A DNA stretch of 42,952 bases from a virus. A model generated the notes under the pieces. It did no database searches. It had not been told where the DNA came from and was given only the letters and a program-made list of their open reading frames with translations. Shown in pieces: positions 16,748 through 24,290 of the stretch; the stretch's first letter is position 1, and every line of letters begins with the position of its first letter. Where the stretch lies: the IMG/VR virus record IMGVR_UViG_3300036398_001959, positions 1 to 42,952 of that record. One strand, written 5' to 3'. A program made the position numbers and the translations under genes.

Positions 16748-17278
16748 ATGACTTGCATTGCAGTAGTTCGTGATGAATTAAACAATAAGATCTTTATGGC
16801 TGGTGATCGTGGTGCATCCGATGATGGTACGATTCTAGCACTTGATGCTCCAAAAGTTTGGAAGATTGGCCCCTACCTTATTGGATACGCTGGTTCAATG
16901 GATGGAGAAAGAATTAGATACAACTTTCACCCAACTGCTCCAACTATCAAAGATACAGATAAGTTTATGCAGACTAAGTTTATTAAAGAACTCAAAGAAT
17001 TCTATAACGAGTTCTGGGTTGATACATCCAAAGATGGTGATCTTGGTTTGATCATTGCAGTCCGTGGAAATATTTATGAACACAGTTCTGCAGACATGTC
17101 TTTGTCTAAGTATACATTACCGTATCTTGCAATGGGATCAGGGGCTGAGTACGCATATGGAGTTTTGTATGCAACAGATAAACAAAAAAATGCAAGAAAT
17201 AGAGTAGTGTCTGCTATTAATGCAGCAATTAAGTTTAGTCCATCTTGTATGGGTCCAGTTGACGTAGTAAGCGTTTAA
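16748..17278 (+). CDS. HslV/20S proteasome-like N-terminal nucleophile peptidase
   Basis: 176 aa, the usual length of HslV. After removal of Met1, Thr2 (MTCIAVVRD) would be the N-terminal nucleophile. Asp20 in FMAGDRG and Lys36 in APKVWKIG correspond to the Asp17 and Lys33 of proteasome-type subunits with a two-residue insertion, and GYAGSM matches the conserved GFAGS turn. No HslU-type ATPase is visible in the window. Possible roles are head-protein maturation or proteolysis of host proteins; neither is shown. It has its own promoter and GGGGG ribosome site. Confidence 0.8.
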   Translation: MTCIAVVRDELNNKIFMAGDRGASDDGTILALDAPKVWKIGPYLIGYAGSMDGERIRYNFHPTAPTIKDTDKFMQTKFIKELKEFYNEFWVDTSKDGDLGLIIAVRGNIYEHSSADMSLSKYTLPYLAMGSGAEYAYGVLYATDKQKNARNRVVSAINAAIKFSPSCMGPVDVVSV

Positions 17279-17287
17279 AGGTATAAT
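17259..17287 (+). promoter_or_regulatory. Leaderless-type promoter for gene at 17294
   Basis: TTGACG (17259-17264), a 17-base spacer, TATAAT (17282-17287), then exactly 6 bases (a second TATAAT) before ATG 17294. It is embedded in the end of the peptidase gene. Confidence 0.75.
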
Positions 17288-17293
17288 TATAAT

Positions 17294-17476
17294 ATGATCG
17301 ATGACGATAACTATTTAGAGTTTGAGATATGGTTAACTAATGGAATTGAGCGGGGATGGGTAACCGAACCGTTTTGTAATACTCATGATGGCGATCCATA
17401 CATGACAGAAGAAGAGCAAGAAGAGTGGGAAGCAGGTGGCGACCCATGTCAATACGTAATAAAACTAAAGGGGTAA
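17294..17476 (+). CDS. Small acidic protein, 60 aa, leaderless
   Basis: Very acidic (IDDDNYLEFEIW; TEEEQEEWEAGGD) with Cys28 and Cys52 and GWVTEPFCNTHDGDPY in the middle. Similar acidic proteins with a WxxEPFCxTHDG-like centre occur in actinobacteriophages as I recall, but no function is known. No ribosome site; the -10 box ends 6 bases before the ATG. The next gene starts 2 bases after its stop. Confidence 0.7.
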   Translation: MIDDDNYLEFEIWLTNGIERGWVTEPFCNTHDGDPYMTEEEQEEWEAGGDPCQYVIKLKG

Positions 17477-17478
17477 AA

Positions 17479-18261
17479 ATGAAAAAGGTAGCGTTAGCAT
17501 TAGCAGTAGTTCTTGGGTTCGTTGTAATCCAGCCAGTACAGGCATCAAATCAAAAAGCACTAGTAATTATTGATTCATATTTTGACTCAAAGGTTAGTGC
17601 ATCAAATGTTAAGTGTATTACACTTACCAATACAGCCTGCACAGATGTGGTTACAATTTCAAACACATCTTTGTCACATGCAGTCAACCATGGAAACGCC
17701 ATGGCAGAGGTAGCAAAAAAGCAAAGCACGAGTGTTCCAATTATTCTTCTGGTTTCTGCAGCAGTAAGTTCTAAGTCTGTGTCAGAAGTAAATGCTGGAA
17801 ACTTTATTGATGCACTTAACTGGGTTAATGCAAACTCTAACACAGTTGGGGCAGTCTCAGTATCAAGATTTTTTAATGGTAATAAAGCATGCTCTCCAGC
17901 AACAACAAACACAGCACCTTATGGCGGAGTGAGCAAAGCAGATGCAACAATTAGATCTCTAATCGCAACACTTAAGTCAAAGAATATACCTGTATTTGTT
18001 TCAACTGGAAATGCACCTAAGACAAAGGTAGACTATCCAGCATGTATTGCTGACACAGTTTCAGTTACAAGTCCAGGAAATGTATCCGATGCATCTACAG
18101 ATGTAAATGGAAGCCTAGATAATAATGCTGGTGTGTTTAACTTTAACTCACCTACACTTGGACTAATTCCACAAACAACATCTTCGGTAACAGTTGCTGT
18201 TGCAACACAGTACTTAAGCACTGGATTATTTCCAGCAAAATCGGTACTGGTTAAGCCTTAA
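17479..18261 (+). CDS. Exported subtilase-like (S8) protein
   Basis: 260 aa with a signal peptide (residues 1-22, ending PVQA). The S8 landmarks appear in order: VIIDSYFD with Asp32, NHGNAMAE with His71, VFVSTGNAP with oxyanion Asn178, PACIADTVSV, and TTSSVTVAVATQ with Ser235/236 in place of GTSMATPHVA. The glycine before the catalytic serine is missing and the protein is shorter than most secreted subtilases, so it may be a compact active protease or a degenerate binder. It shares a transcript with the upstream acidic protein (AAAGGGG ribosome site). Confidence 0.65.
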   Translation: MKKVALALAVVLGFVVIQPVQASNQKALVIIDSYFDSKVSASNVKCITLTNTACTDVVTISNTSLSHAVNHGNAMAEVAKKQSTSVPIILLVSAAVSSKSVSEVNAGNFIDALNWVNANSNTVGAVSVSRFFNGNKACSPATTNTAPYGGVSKADATIRSLIATLKSKNIPVFVSTGNAPKTKVDYPACIADTVSVTSPGNVSDASTDVNGSLDNNAGVFNFNSPTLGLIPQTTSSVTVAVATQYLSTGLFPAKSVLVKP

Positions 18262-18283
18262 CTGGTGTGGGTAAGGGGTAGAT

Positions 18284-19006
18284 ATGAATCACATTAAATT
18301 TTATCCATTTAATGTTGAGTCAGAAGTATTTGCTCCTTACCCAGTACCTACAATAAAGATGATTCCAGATTGGTACAAAAAACAATCATCTTCTGGTAGC
18401 GATGAAGATACATTGAGTAGGGGGTTTACATCTTCAACAATTAAAAGATGTATGCCATTTTTTGATTTAATGACAAGTGGGTATATGCTTTTAATGCCTT
18501 GCGATATATACATAGATGCAAGCAATCCAGAACAACTAAAGCATACTGCTCCAGAAGCAATAAAAGATGTTACAGAAAATCTTTTTTCAAGTCATAATCG
18601 TGAACAATATGCAGAACTTCCGTATGATAGACAGTATTATCATAAAGATCTTTTAAGAATCAATCCTCTTTGGGGTGTGTCAACGCCTTCAGGGTATAGT
18701 ACAATTTTTGCAAACCCAATGTATCAAGACCCAGGACCACTTGAAGCAATTGGTGCAATGGTTGACACAGATGAGTACATATCTCGTGGACACCTATCCT
18801 TTTTTGTTAAGTCAGGATTTGTTGGAGTTATTAAGCAGGGTACACCGCTAGTACAAGTCTTTCCATTTAAAAGAGAGCCATGGCAGATGGAAACGATAGA
18901 TGCTGAGCAGTCAGAGAAGGCAACAGACAGACAATTCTTAAAACTTCGAAGTACTTTTATTAATGGGTATAAGAATAAGATGAGATCTAAGAAAGAGTAT
19001 AGATGA
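18284..19006 (+). CDS. Hypothetical phage protein, possibly DUF6065-like
   Basis: 240 aa. Begins IKFYPFN, then PVPTIKMIPDWYKK (residues 22-35), TIKRCMPFFDLMTSGYML (52-69), a middle block INPLWGVSTPSGYSTIFANP and KQGTPLVQVFPFKR near the end. Phage proteins with this sequence of motifs are common and I recall them grouped near DUF6065; the family name is uncertain. Probably a beta-sandwich protein. It is the first gene of the SGNH/carbamoyltransferase run and overlaps the next by ATGA. Confidence 0.6.
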   Translation: MNHIKFYPFNVESEVFAPYPVPTIKMIPDWYKKQSSSGSDEDTLSRGFTSSTIKRCMPFFDLMTSGYMLLMPCDIYIDASNPEQLKHTAPEAIKDVTENLFSSHNREQYAELPYDRQYYHKDLLRINPLWGVSTPSGYSTIFANPMYQDPGPLEAIGAMVDTDEYISRGHLSFFVKSGFVGVIKQGTPLVQVFPFKREPWQMETIDAEQSEKATDRQFLKLRSTFINGYKNKMRSKKEYR

Positions 19007-19896
19007 ATACTATACAAAATCTAAGAAAAGATGATGATGGAAATATTTTAATTAATGATGTTTATCATATACTAAGATCAGTTAACTCTTTTAACGAAGA
19101 CCTAATCGGTGACGATCTTAGGTATAAAGGCTTTGACCTAACATATAACTCTAAAAATTTTGCATGTGATGAGTTTACAAAAGATCACAAAGGTAAGCAC
19201 TTTGTTTTCTCTGGATGTTCAAATACGTTTGGTTGGGAAATGAATAACATTCAGACCTGGGCTTATAAAACATATGAAAGAATTAGCAAAGAAGTTGAAT
19301 GCTCTGGATACTTTAACTTAGCACAGCCTGGCGCTGGTATTATTGAAATTGTTATTAACCTGTTTCGTTATTTTAAACTGTACGGAAATCCAGATTACAT
19401 ATTTTTAAATTTGCCAGAACAACCAAGAACATTAAACTATGTTGATGTTAACTTTGAAGGTAATGACGTAACTGGGTATGTAAGAAGGTTTTATGACAAC
19501 AAGGATTTTGAAAATACAATTCTTTTAAACTATCAATACTACTTTATGCTTAACCAGTATTGTGATTCTAACAACATCAAACTATATTCTTTTAGTTGGC
19601 ACTCAGCCCCAATTGGTAATGAAGACTATAGTTCTATTGATCTAGGCAGGCTATTTAATAAAGAGTTAGATAGCACAGAAATAACAACAAACAATATATT
19701 TTCTTTTTATAACTTTCAAACATTTTATCCATATGGGATAGAAAAAGTGGTTGAGCATTTAGGAGTAATTGAAAAAACTTTTATAAATAATAAAGAAGAG
19801 TTTTTATTCTTAAAAGATGGTATTCACTTTGGTGAAGGATTTCATATTGCTTGGTCTAATTTTATTTTTGATAAATACAGGTCTGATAATAAATGA
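19003..19896 (+). CDS. SGNH/GDSL hydrolase-like protein (copy 1)
   Basis: 297 aa. FVFSGCSNTFGWEM places Ser73 in the block I GxSxT position of SGNH hydrolases, and LKDGIHFGEGFH near the C-terminus supplies the Asp-x-x-His block V. A NIQTWAYKTYERI helix follows block I as in phage SGNH proteins. Likely an esterase or acyl-transferase acting on a glycan or small molecule. It pairs with the gene at 19970 and the carbamoyltransferase. The start overlaps the previous stop. Confidence 0.65.
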   Translation: MNTIQNLRKDDDGNILINDVYHILRSVNSFNEDLIGDDLRYKGFDLTYNSKNFACDEFTKDHKGKHFVFSGCSNTFGWEMNNIQTWAYKTYERISKEVECSGYFNLAQPGAGIIEIVINLFRYFKLYGNPDYIFLNLPEQPRTLNYVDVNFEGNDVTGYVRRFYDNKDFENTILLNYQYYFMLNQYCDSNNIKLYSFSWHSAPIGNEDYSSIDLGRLFNKELDSTEITTNNIFSFYNFQTFYPYGIEKVVEHLGVIEKTFINNKEEFLFLKDGIHFGEGFHIAWSNFIFDKYRSDNK

Positions 19897-19970
19897 TAAA
19901 AAAAATTAAGAACTTCTTTATTAAAAGAAAGATAAATAAGAATTTAAAAAAGAAAAGGTTTATATACTAA
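19893..19970 (+). CDS. Basic micro-ORF, 25 aa, ends KRFIY
   Basis: ATGA overlap with the upstream stop; its TAA overlaps the next ATG (TAATG). The peptide is almost entirely Lys/Arg/Asn/Ile/Phe and ends KKKRFIY. A similar peptide ending KDRFTY lies before the carbamoyltransferase, in the same coupled arrangement. AAAAGG within it serves as the ribosome site for the next gene. It may be a coupling leader rather than a functional peptide. Confidence 0.45.
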   Translation: MIKKIKNFFIKRKINKNLKKKRFIY

Positions 19971-20935
19971 TGCTAGGTTATAATCCAGACGAAGACTATA
20001 TTATTCCCTTTAATAATTTATTTTATAGAAGTCTTTTTGAATGCTCAACTGGCCCAGCAAATTCTTTGTATCATGAAGAATATGCTAACAGAGCACTAGC
20101 CTATGAACTAAATAACTTAGGATATAGAGGTAGGTACGATATAGATGGAACAGAGGATATTTTAATTCTGGGATGTTCTCAAACATATGGTACAGGGCTG
20201 CCACTAGAATTTACTTGGGGAGATATTTTTTCAAATAGGTTAAACAAAAAGTATGCGCTATTGGCAGAACAAGGTGATAGCATTCAGGCCCAAGTCTATA
20301 AGGCTTTTAAATATTTTGAAGAATTTAAAAACCCTAGTATTATTGTTGGTACCTTCCCAATGTACAGAATAGAGTTTCCATATATACCAGGAAAATTAGG
20401 GAAGCATAATCCATCAAAAACAGAACTTACTGCAAAAGATTTTCGCATCACTAAAAGTTTTGGTCAAAAGGGCGAGCCTATGCCTATTGCAAAAATGCCG
20501 TATGATCTTGAAGAGATAATGCCACGAGAGTTTTATGTATTTTATAGTTTTATGCTTATTCAGATGCTAGAGCAATACTGTAAATCTAACAATATTATAT
20601 TTATCTGGAACTGTTATGAAGATCAAAGTTTTATAAATTATCTTAAAGAAAATATTCCTAACATTTTAAATAATTATGTTCAGATAGACAGCAATGAGGT
20701 ATTTCCATTTTTTGATGAAGAGTATGATTATTTTCCTGTTTATGATAATACTTGTAGTGATGAATGTTTTTATTTTCCAAAGTATAACAAAAATTACGAG
20801 TATAATGATATATACTATCGTGCTGCTGATGCTATAATGGGTAAAAGACATGGGCATTGGGGAATACATTCAAACAAGCATATTGCAGAACTTTTTTACA
20901 TAGAGTATCAAAAAAGGATTGGCAAAATTGAATAG
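19970..20935 (+). CDS. SGNH/GDSL hydrolase-like protein (copy 2)
   Basis: 321 aa. ILILGCSQTYGTGLP places Ser70 as the block I nucleophile; NNLGYRGRYD precedes it as in related phage proteins; GHWGIHSNKHIAEL near the C-terminus provides the distal His. Aromatic-rich middle part. A distant paralogue of the product of 19003-19896. Translational coupling to the micro-ORF upstream is likely. Substrate unknown. Confidence 0.65.
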   Translation: MLGYNPDEDYIIPFNNLFYRSLFECSTGPANSLYHEEYANRALAYELNNLGYRGRYDIDGTEDILILGCSQTYGTGLPLEFTWGDIFSNRLNKKYALLAEQGDSIQAQVYKAFKYFEEFKNPSIIVGTFPMYRIEFPYIPGKLGKHNPSKTELTAKDFRITKSFGQKGEPMPIAKMPYDLEEIMPREFYVFYSFMLIQMLEQYCKSNNIIFIWNCYEDQSFINYLKENIPNILNNYVQIDSNEVFPFFDEEYDYFPVYDNTCSDECFYFPKYNKNYEYNDIYYRAADAIMGKRHGHWGIHSNKHIAELFYIEYQKRIGKIE

Positions 20936-21020
20936 ACTTAAAATAATAATTTATAGTTTAGTAATTTTTTTTCTGAGACTCAAAAGAAAAAAAATCAATA
21001 AGGATAGGTTTACATACTAA
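20928..21020 (+). CDS. Basic micro-ORF, 30 aa, ends DRFTY
   Basis: TTG start inside the end of the upstream gene; TAA overlaps the carbamoyltransferase ATG. A hydrophobic N-terminal half (IIIYSLVIFF) is followed by a basic tail (KRKKINKDRFTY). The ending and the surrounding nucleotides (AGGTTTAYATACTAATG) match the micro-ORF at 19893-19970. Confidence 0.45.
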   Translation: MNRLKIIIYSLVIFFLRLKRKKINKDRFTY

Positions 21021-22441
21021 TGATTATCTTGGGTATCAATGAAACATCTCATGATGCTTCAGCCTCTTTAATTAAAGATGGTGAGATATTATTTGCAGGG
21101 CATTCTGAAAGATATAGCAAACAAAAAAATGATTGGTATATCAGTGATAGTCTAATTAATGATGCTTTGCAGTACGGGATACCAGATCATATAGCCTACT
21201 ACGAAAAACCACTTCTAAAGGCCTCTAGGCTGTTCTTAAAGGGTGGATCTGGGGAATGGAAGCCAAGGTTTGACTTGACGGGTATTCCAAAAAAATCTTT
21301 TAGTCATCACTATTCTCATGCCTGCGCTGGTTACTACACAAGTAATTTTGATAATGCAGTCATAGTTGTTCTGGATGCAATAGGAGAATACAATACCTCA
21401 ACAATCTGGGTTGGAGAAGGAGAAAAGATAAAATTAAAGTATAAGCAAAACTATCCTATTAGTTTTGGATTGTTTTATTCAGCCTTTACCCAGTTGATTG
21501 GCCTTATGCCAAACCAAGAAGAATATATCATGATGGGAATGGCTGCATATGGCGACTGGACAAAGTATTATAAAAAGGTTAACGAATACTTTCCAGTTTA
21601 CTACAATCAAAAATATAATTTCCACAAAGGAATTACAGATTGGGGCTGGGTTTCAGAAGAGGATAAGTTTGACATAGCAGCAGCAGCGCAGATGGTCTAT
21701 GAGCAAAGGCTTAACGACTTTATGCGTATGGCAAAGTTAATGACTGGTAAATCTAATTTAGTTTTTATGGGCGGATGTGCATTAAATTCTTCAGCCAACA
21801 CACCTCTCTGGAATATATTTAGTGATATCTGGATTATGCCAAACCCAGGAGATGCAGGAAGTTCTTTAGGTGCAGCAGCAGCACTATATGGAAAACACAT
21901 AGATTGGCAAAACCCATACCTAGGTCATGATATTGGCGGAGAATATCCAGTTCAAAAAATTGTTGACGGAATATTAAAAGATAAGATAGTTGCAGTAGCA
22001 AGCGGAAGAGCAGAGTATGGACCAAGAGCACTGGGAAACAGGAGTATACTTGCAGATCCAAGAGATCCGTCTATTAAAGACAAGGTTAATCTAATTAAAC
22101 AAAGAGAATCATTTAGACCATTTGCACCAGTAGTAATGGAAGAGTATGCAAGTCAGTGGTTTGATATGAACTTTGCTTCACCGTATATGCAATACACGGT
22201 CAAATGCTTAAAGCCAGATAGGATTCCATCAGTTGTACATGCAGATGGAACCTCTAGAGTCCAGACTGTAAATAAACAGCAACATCCTGGTTTATGGGAA
22301 GTTTTAAATATTCTTAACGATAAGACTGGTGTGCCTATCTTGCTTAATACAAGTTTAAATATTAAAGGACAGCCTTTGCTTAATGACAAATCAGACATTC
22401 AAAAATGGGAACAAGAGTACAACTTTACAATTCTTTACTAG
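21020..22441 (+). CDS. Carbamoyltransferase, NodU/CmcH/TobZ family
   Basis: 473 aa enzyme transferring carbamoyl from carbamoyl phosphate, through carbamoyl-AMP, to a hydroxyl. Kae1/Hsp70-like N-terminal domain: LGINETSHDASASL (4-17), metal-site SHHYSHACAGYY (95-106), LDAIGE (118-123), GGCALNSSAN (251-260), PNPGDAGSSLGAA. C-terminal nucleotide/carbamoyl domain: GRAEYGPRALGNRS (329-342), ESFRPFAP, and ILLNTSLNIKGQPL near the end. Shorter than the ~550-570 aa typical of the family, mainly at the C-terminus. Neighbouring SGNH proteins suggest joint modification of a sugar or DNA-base substituent. Confidence 0.92.
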   Translation: MIILGINETSHDASASLIKDGEILFAGHSERYSKQKNDWYISDSLINDALQYGIPDHIAYYEKPLLKASRLFLKGGSGEWKPRFDLTGIPKKSFSHHYSHACAGYYTSNFDNAVIVVLDAIGEYNTSTIWVGEGEKIKLKYKQNYPISFGLFYSAFTQLIGLMPNQEEYIMMGMAAYGDWTKYYKKVNEYFPVYYNQKYNFHKGITDWGWVSEEDKFDIAAAAQMVYEQRLNDFMRMAKLMTGKSNLVFMGGCALNSSANTPLWNIFSDIWIMPNPGDAGSSLGAAAALYGKHIDWQNPYLGHDIGGEYPVQKIVDGILKDKIVAVASGRAEYGPRALGNRSILADPRDPSIKDKVNLIKQRESFRPFAPVVMEEYASQWFDMNFASPYMQYTVKCLKPDRIPSVVHADGTSRVQTVNKQQHPGLWEVLNILNDKTGVPILLNTSLNIKGQPLLNDKSDIQKWEQEYNFTILY

Positions 22442-22507
22442 TATGATATAATATTAATGTACTGCCTTCGGGGGTACACTAACTTATTCGCTTGAAAGGG
22501 GAATAAT
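22424..22507 (+). promoter_or_regulatory. Promoter and structured leader of hsp20 copy 2
   Basis: TTTACA (22424-22429), a 17-base spacer and TGATATAAT (TATAAT 22447-22452). TGTAC (22458-22462) pairs with GTACA (22474-22478) around CC-TTCG-GG. Distance from TATAAT to ATG is 61 bases, as in copy 1, and ends in TTCGCTTGAAAGGGG. Confidence 0.75.
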
Positions 22508-22918
22508 ATGGTAACAAAACTCGCTATGGATCTATTTAATGATCCATTTTTTATTGGCTGGGATAAACACTTAGCAAAAATGAATCCAACTAATCAAACA
22601 TATCCTCCATACGATATTGTAAAACTTACAGAATCAGAAGGGTATTACATTAGTTTGGCTGTTGCTGGATTTGAAAAGCATCATCTAGAAATCACTGTTG
22701 AAAAAAATACTCTAATTATTGAGGGTGAAATTAATGGAGATTTCTGGGAAGGTACATATATTCATGAAGGAATTGCAAAAAGAAAGTTCCAAAGAACATT
22801 TTCTTTAGGTGAGTATATGGAAGTTGCATCTTCAACTCTTCAGAATGGGGTTCTTCATATTGAAATTAGAAGGAATGTCCCAGAAGAAGCAAAGCCAAAG
22901 CAAATCAAGATCAAATAA
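22508..22918 (+). CDS. Hsp20/alpha-crystallin small heat-shock protein (copy 2)
   Basis: 136 aa paralogue of copy 1: KLAMDLFNDPFFIGWD at the N-terminus, YPPYDIVKL, GYYISLAVAGFEK, NTLIIEGE, FQRTFSLGEYMEV and RRNVPEEAKPKQIKIK at the end. Differences are spread over the protein, so the duplication is old, yet the promoter-leader layout is kept. It sits between the carbamoyltransferase and the endolysin. Confidence 0.93.
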   Translation: MVTKLAMDLFNDPFFIGWDKHLAKMNPTNQTYPPYDIVKLTESEGYYISLAVAGFEKHHLEITVEKNTLIIEGEINGDFWEGTYIHEGIAKRKFQRTFSLGEYMEVASSTLQNGVLHIEIRRNVPEEAKPKQIKIK

Positions 22919-22952
22919 ATTTCAGGGCGCTACCTGGGACAACCTGAGCATG

Positions 22953-22981
22953 TTGCAAAAAGGCTCATTCTTTGGTATACT
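22953..22981 (+). promoter_or_regulatory. Promoter for the endolysin operon
   Basis: TTGCAA (22953-22958), a 17-base spacer and TGGTATACT (TATACT 22976-22981). AGGAGG follows before ATG 23008. Confidence 0.75.
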
Positions 22982-23007
22982 GGTAATACAAAACTTAGGA
23001 GGTTTTT

Positions 23008-23796
23008 ATGGCTGTCAAGGGCTCATTAGAAGCAATTATTGAAGTTGCTAAGAAAGAAGTTGGAACTATCGAGGGTCCAAAAGACAACGAAACAAAGTAT
23101 GGCAAGTGGACAGGTGCAAACTTTCAGCCATGGTGTCAGTCATTTGTTTCTTGGACTGCATTTACATCTGGATTAGATCCAAAGAAGTATCCAAAGTCTG
23201 CATCTACAGTTGCAGCAGCAGATTGGTTTAAAAAGAATAATCGTTGGGCAGATGCTCGCAATGATGATCCGACTCCAGGAGACTGGATTTATTTTGATTT
23301 CCCAGATGATGGTGTAAATCGTATTTCACATGTTGGTCTTTGCATTAAGAACAATGGCGATGGAACAATCCAAGTTATTGAAGGAAACACTTCAGGCACT
23401 GCAAAGGGAGACCAGCGCAACGGCGGAATGTGTGTAGAGAAGACTCGTGCTTATGTAAAAAATAAGAAGGGTATCCTTAATGCTGTAGTGGGTTGGGGTC
23501 GACCAGTTTATACTGGAGAAGAAAATGCTCCATTGCTTTCTAAGGCTGGAATTGTTTCAGAGCCAGTTAAGGCTGCAGCGAAGCCAGCAGTAAAGAAGTC
23601 TGCAGCATTCAAGCCACTAAAGGTTGGATCAAAGGGCGAGTCAGTTAAGAAGGTTCAAAAGTTTCTTGGTCTGAAAGCCGATGGAGATTTTGGTCCAGGA
23701 ACTGAAAAGGCTGTTAAGGCATTTCAATCAGCAAACAAACTAAAGTCTGATGGTATTGTAGACCCTATTACATTTAAAGCATTGAAGGCTAAGTAA
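23008..23796 (+). CDS. Endolysin: CHAP peptidase plus peptidoglycan-binding domain
   Basis: 262 aa cell-wall hydrolase. CHAP domain about 8-165: catalytic Cys43 in PWCQSFVSW, His108 in RISHVGLC and Asn127 in IEGNTSG. A Lys/Pro/Ala linker (about 180-198) leads to a PG_binding_1 domain (about 200-262): GSKGESVKKVQKFLGLKADG, FGPGTEKAVKAFQ and VDPITFKALK. CHAP enzymes cut peptide cross-links or the amide to muramic acid. Followed by small membrane proteins, fitting a lysis cassette. Confidence 0.93.
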   Translation: MAVKGSLEAIIEVAKKEVGTIEGPKDNETKYGKWTGANFQPWCQSFVSWTAFTSGLDPKKYPKSASTVAAADWFKKNNRWADARNDDPTPGDWIYFDFPDDGVNRISHVGLCIKNNGDGTIQVIEGNTSGTAKGDQRNGGMCVEKTRAYVKNKKGILNAVVGWGRPVYTGEENAPLLSKAGIVSEPVKAAAKPAVKKSAAFKPLKVGSKGESVKKVQKFLGLKADGDFGPGTEKAVKAFQSANKLKSDGIVDPITFKALKAK

Positions 23797-23797
23797 T

Positions 23798-23998
23798 ATG
23801 GAATCAACTAAAAGAACATTGCTTAAAACAGCAAGTTGGGAAACATTTCATCTAGTTGGTGTCGCTGGTGTTATTTATTTGTTCACTGGTGAATGGGAGT
23901 ATGCAAGTCTTGGTGCTCTTATTTATATTGGATGGGAAGCAATTGGTTACTTCCTACACGAAAGAGTGTGGGCAAGGTTTGGGAAAAGAGTTAAGTGA
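23798..23998 (+). CDS. DUF2061-type membrane protein
   Basis: 66 aa. KRTLLKTASWETFHLVG, a first membrane helix, FTGEWEYASLGALIY, a second helix and YFLHERVWARFG match the DUF2061 pattern (SLAKALSW ... YYLHERxW). Two membrane helices with a basic C-terminus. Directly after the endolysin, so holin-like function is possible, but DUF2061 proteins are not proven holins. Confidence 0.75.
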   Translation: MESTKRTLLKTASWETFHLVGVAGVIYLFTGEWEYASLGALIYIGWEAIGYFLHERVWARFGKRVK

Positions 23999-24102
23999 TG
24001 CGTATTAAAATTATTAGATTCGTAGTTAAGGCTTTAGGTTATGAATGGGGCGGAGATAATCTACATGCACCAATCTGGACAGTAAAAGCAAAGAAAAAGT
24101 AA
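23998..24102 (+). CDS. Micro-protein, 34 aa
   Basis: ATG overlaps the previous TGA (TGATG) and its TAA overlaps the next ATG. Basic ends (MRIKIIRF; VKAKKK) flank ALGYEWGGDNLHAPIW. Coding status rests on the perfect coupling on both sides. Confidence 0.5.
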   Translation: MRIKIIRFVVKALGYEWGGDNLHAPIWTVKAKKK

Positions 24103-24278
24103 TGCCAGTATACGATTACAAATGCACACAGTGCTCTAGTTCTGTTGAATACAAAAGAGATTTTGGTGACAGTACTGAGCCTGTGTGCTGTAATGAAATA
24201 ATGCAAAGGCAATGGCAATCGCCAAGTGTAGTCTTTAATGGTTCGGGTTTTTATTCCACTGATAATAGAAAGCGGTAG
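24102..24278 (+). CDS. FmdB-family zinc-ribbon protein
   Basis: 58 aa with the FmdB hallmark: MPVYDYKCTQC at the N-terminus (Cys8, Cys11), a second Cys pair Cys29-Cys30, and VVFNGSGFYSTDN at the C-terminus, the usual GxGFYxTD ending. Small zinc-ribbon proteins of this family are frequent in actinobacteria and their phages. A regulatory role is often named but unproven. Confidence 0.85.
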   Translation: MPVYDYKCTQCSSSVEYKRDFGDSTEPVCCNEIMQRQWQSPSVVFNGSGFYSTDNRKR

Positions 24279-24284
24279 TATACT
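24279..24284 (+). promoter_or_regulatory. -10 box for leaderless DUF7455 gene
   Basis: TATACT lies exactly 6 bases before ATG 24291. An earlier in-frame ATG (24285) directly abuts the hexamer and could not be on a transcript started here, which favours ATG 24291. Confidence 0.55.
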
Positions 24285-24290
24285 ATGAGC

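Noticed and set aside
22945-22969. GAGC/GCTC hairpin after hsp20 copy 2 as a terminator
   Set aside because: Only four paired bases with a 13-base loop containing the -35 of the next promoter.
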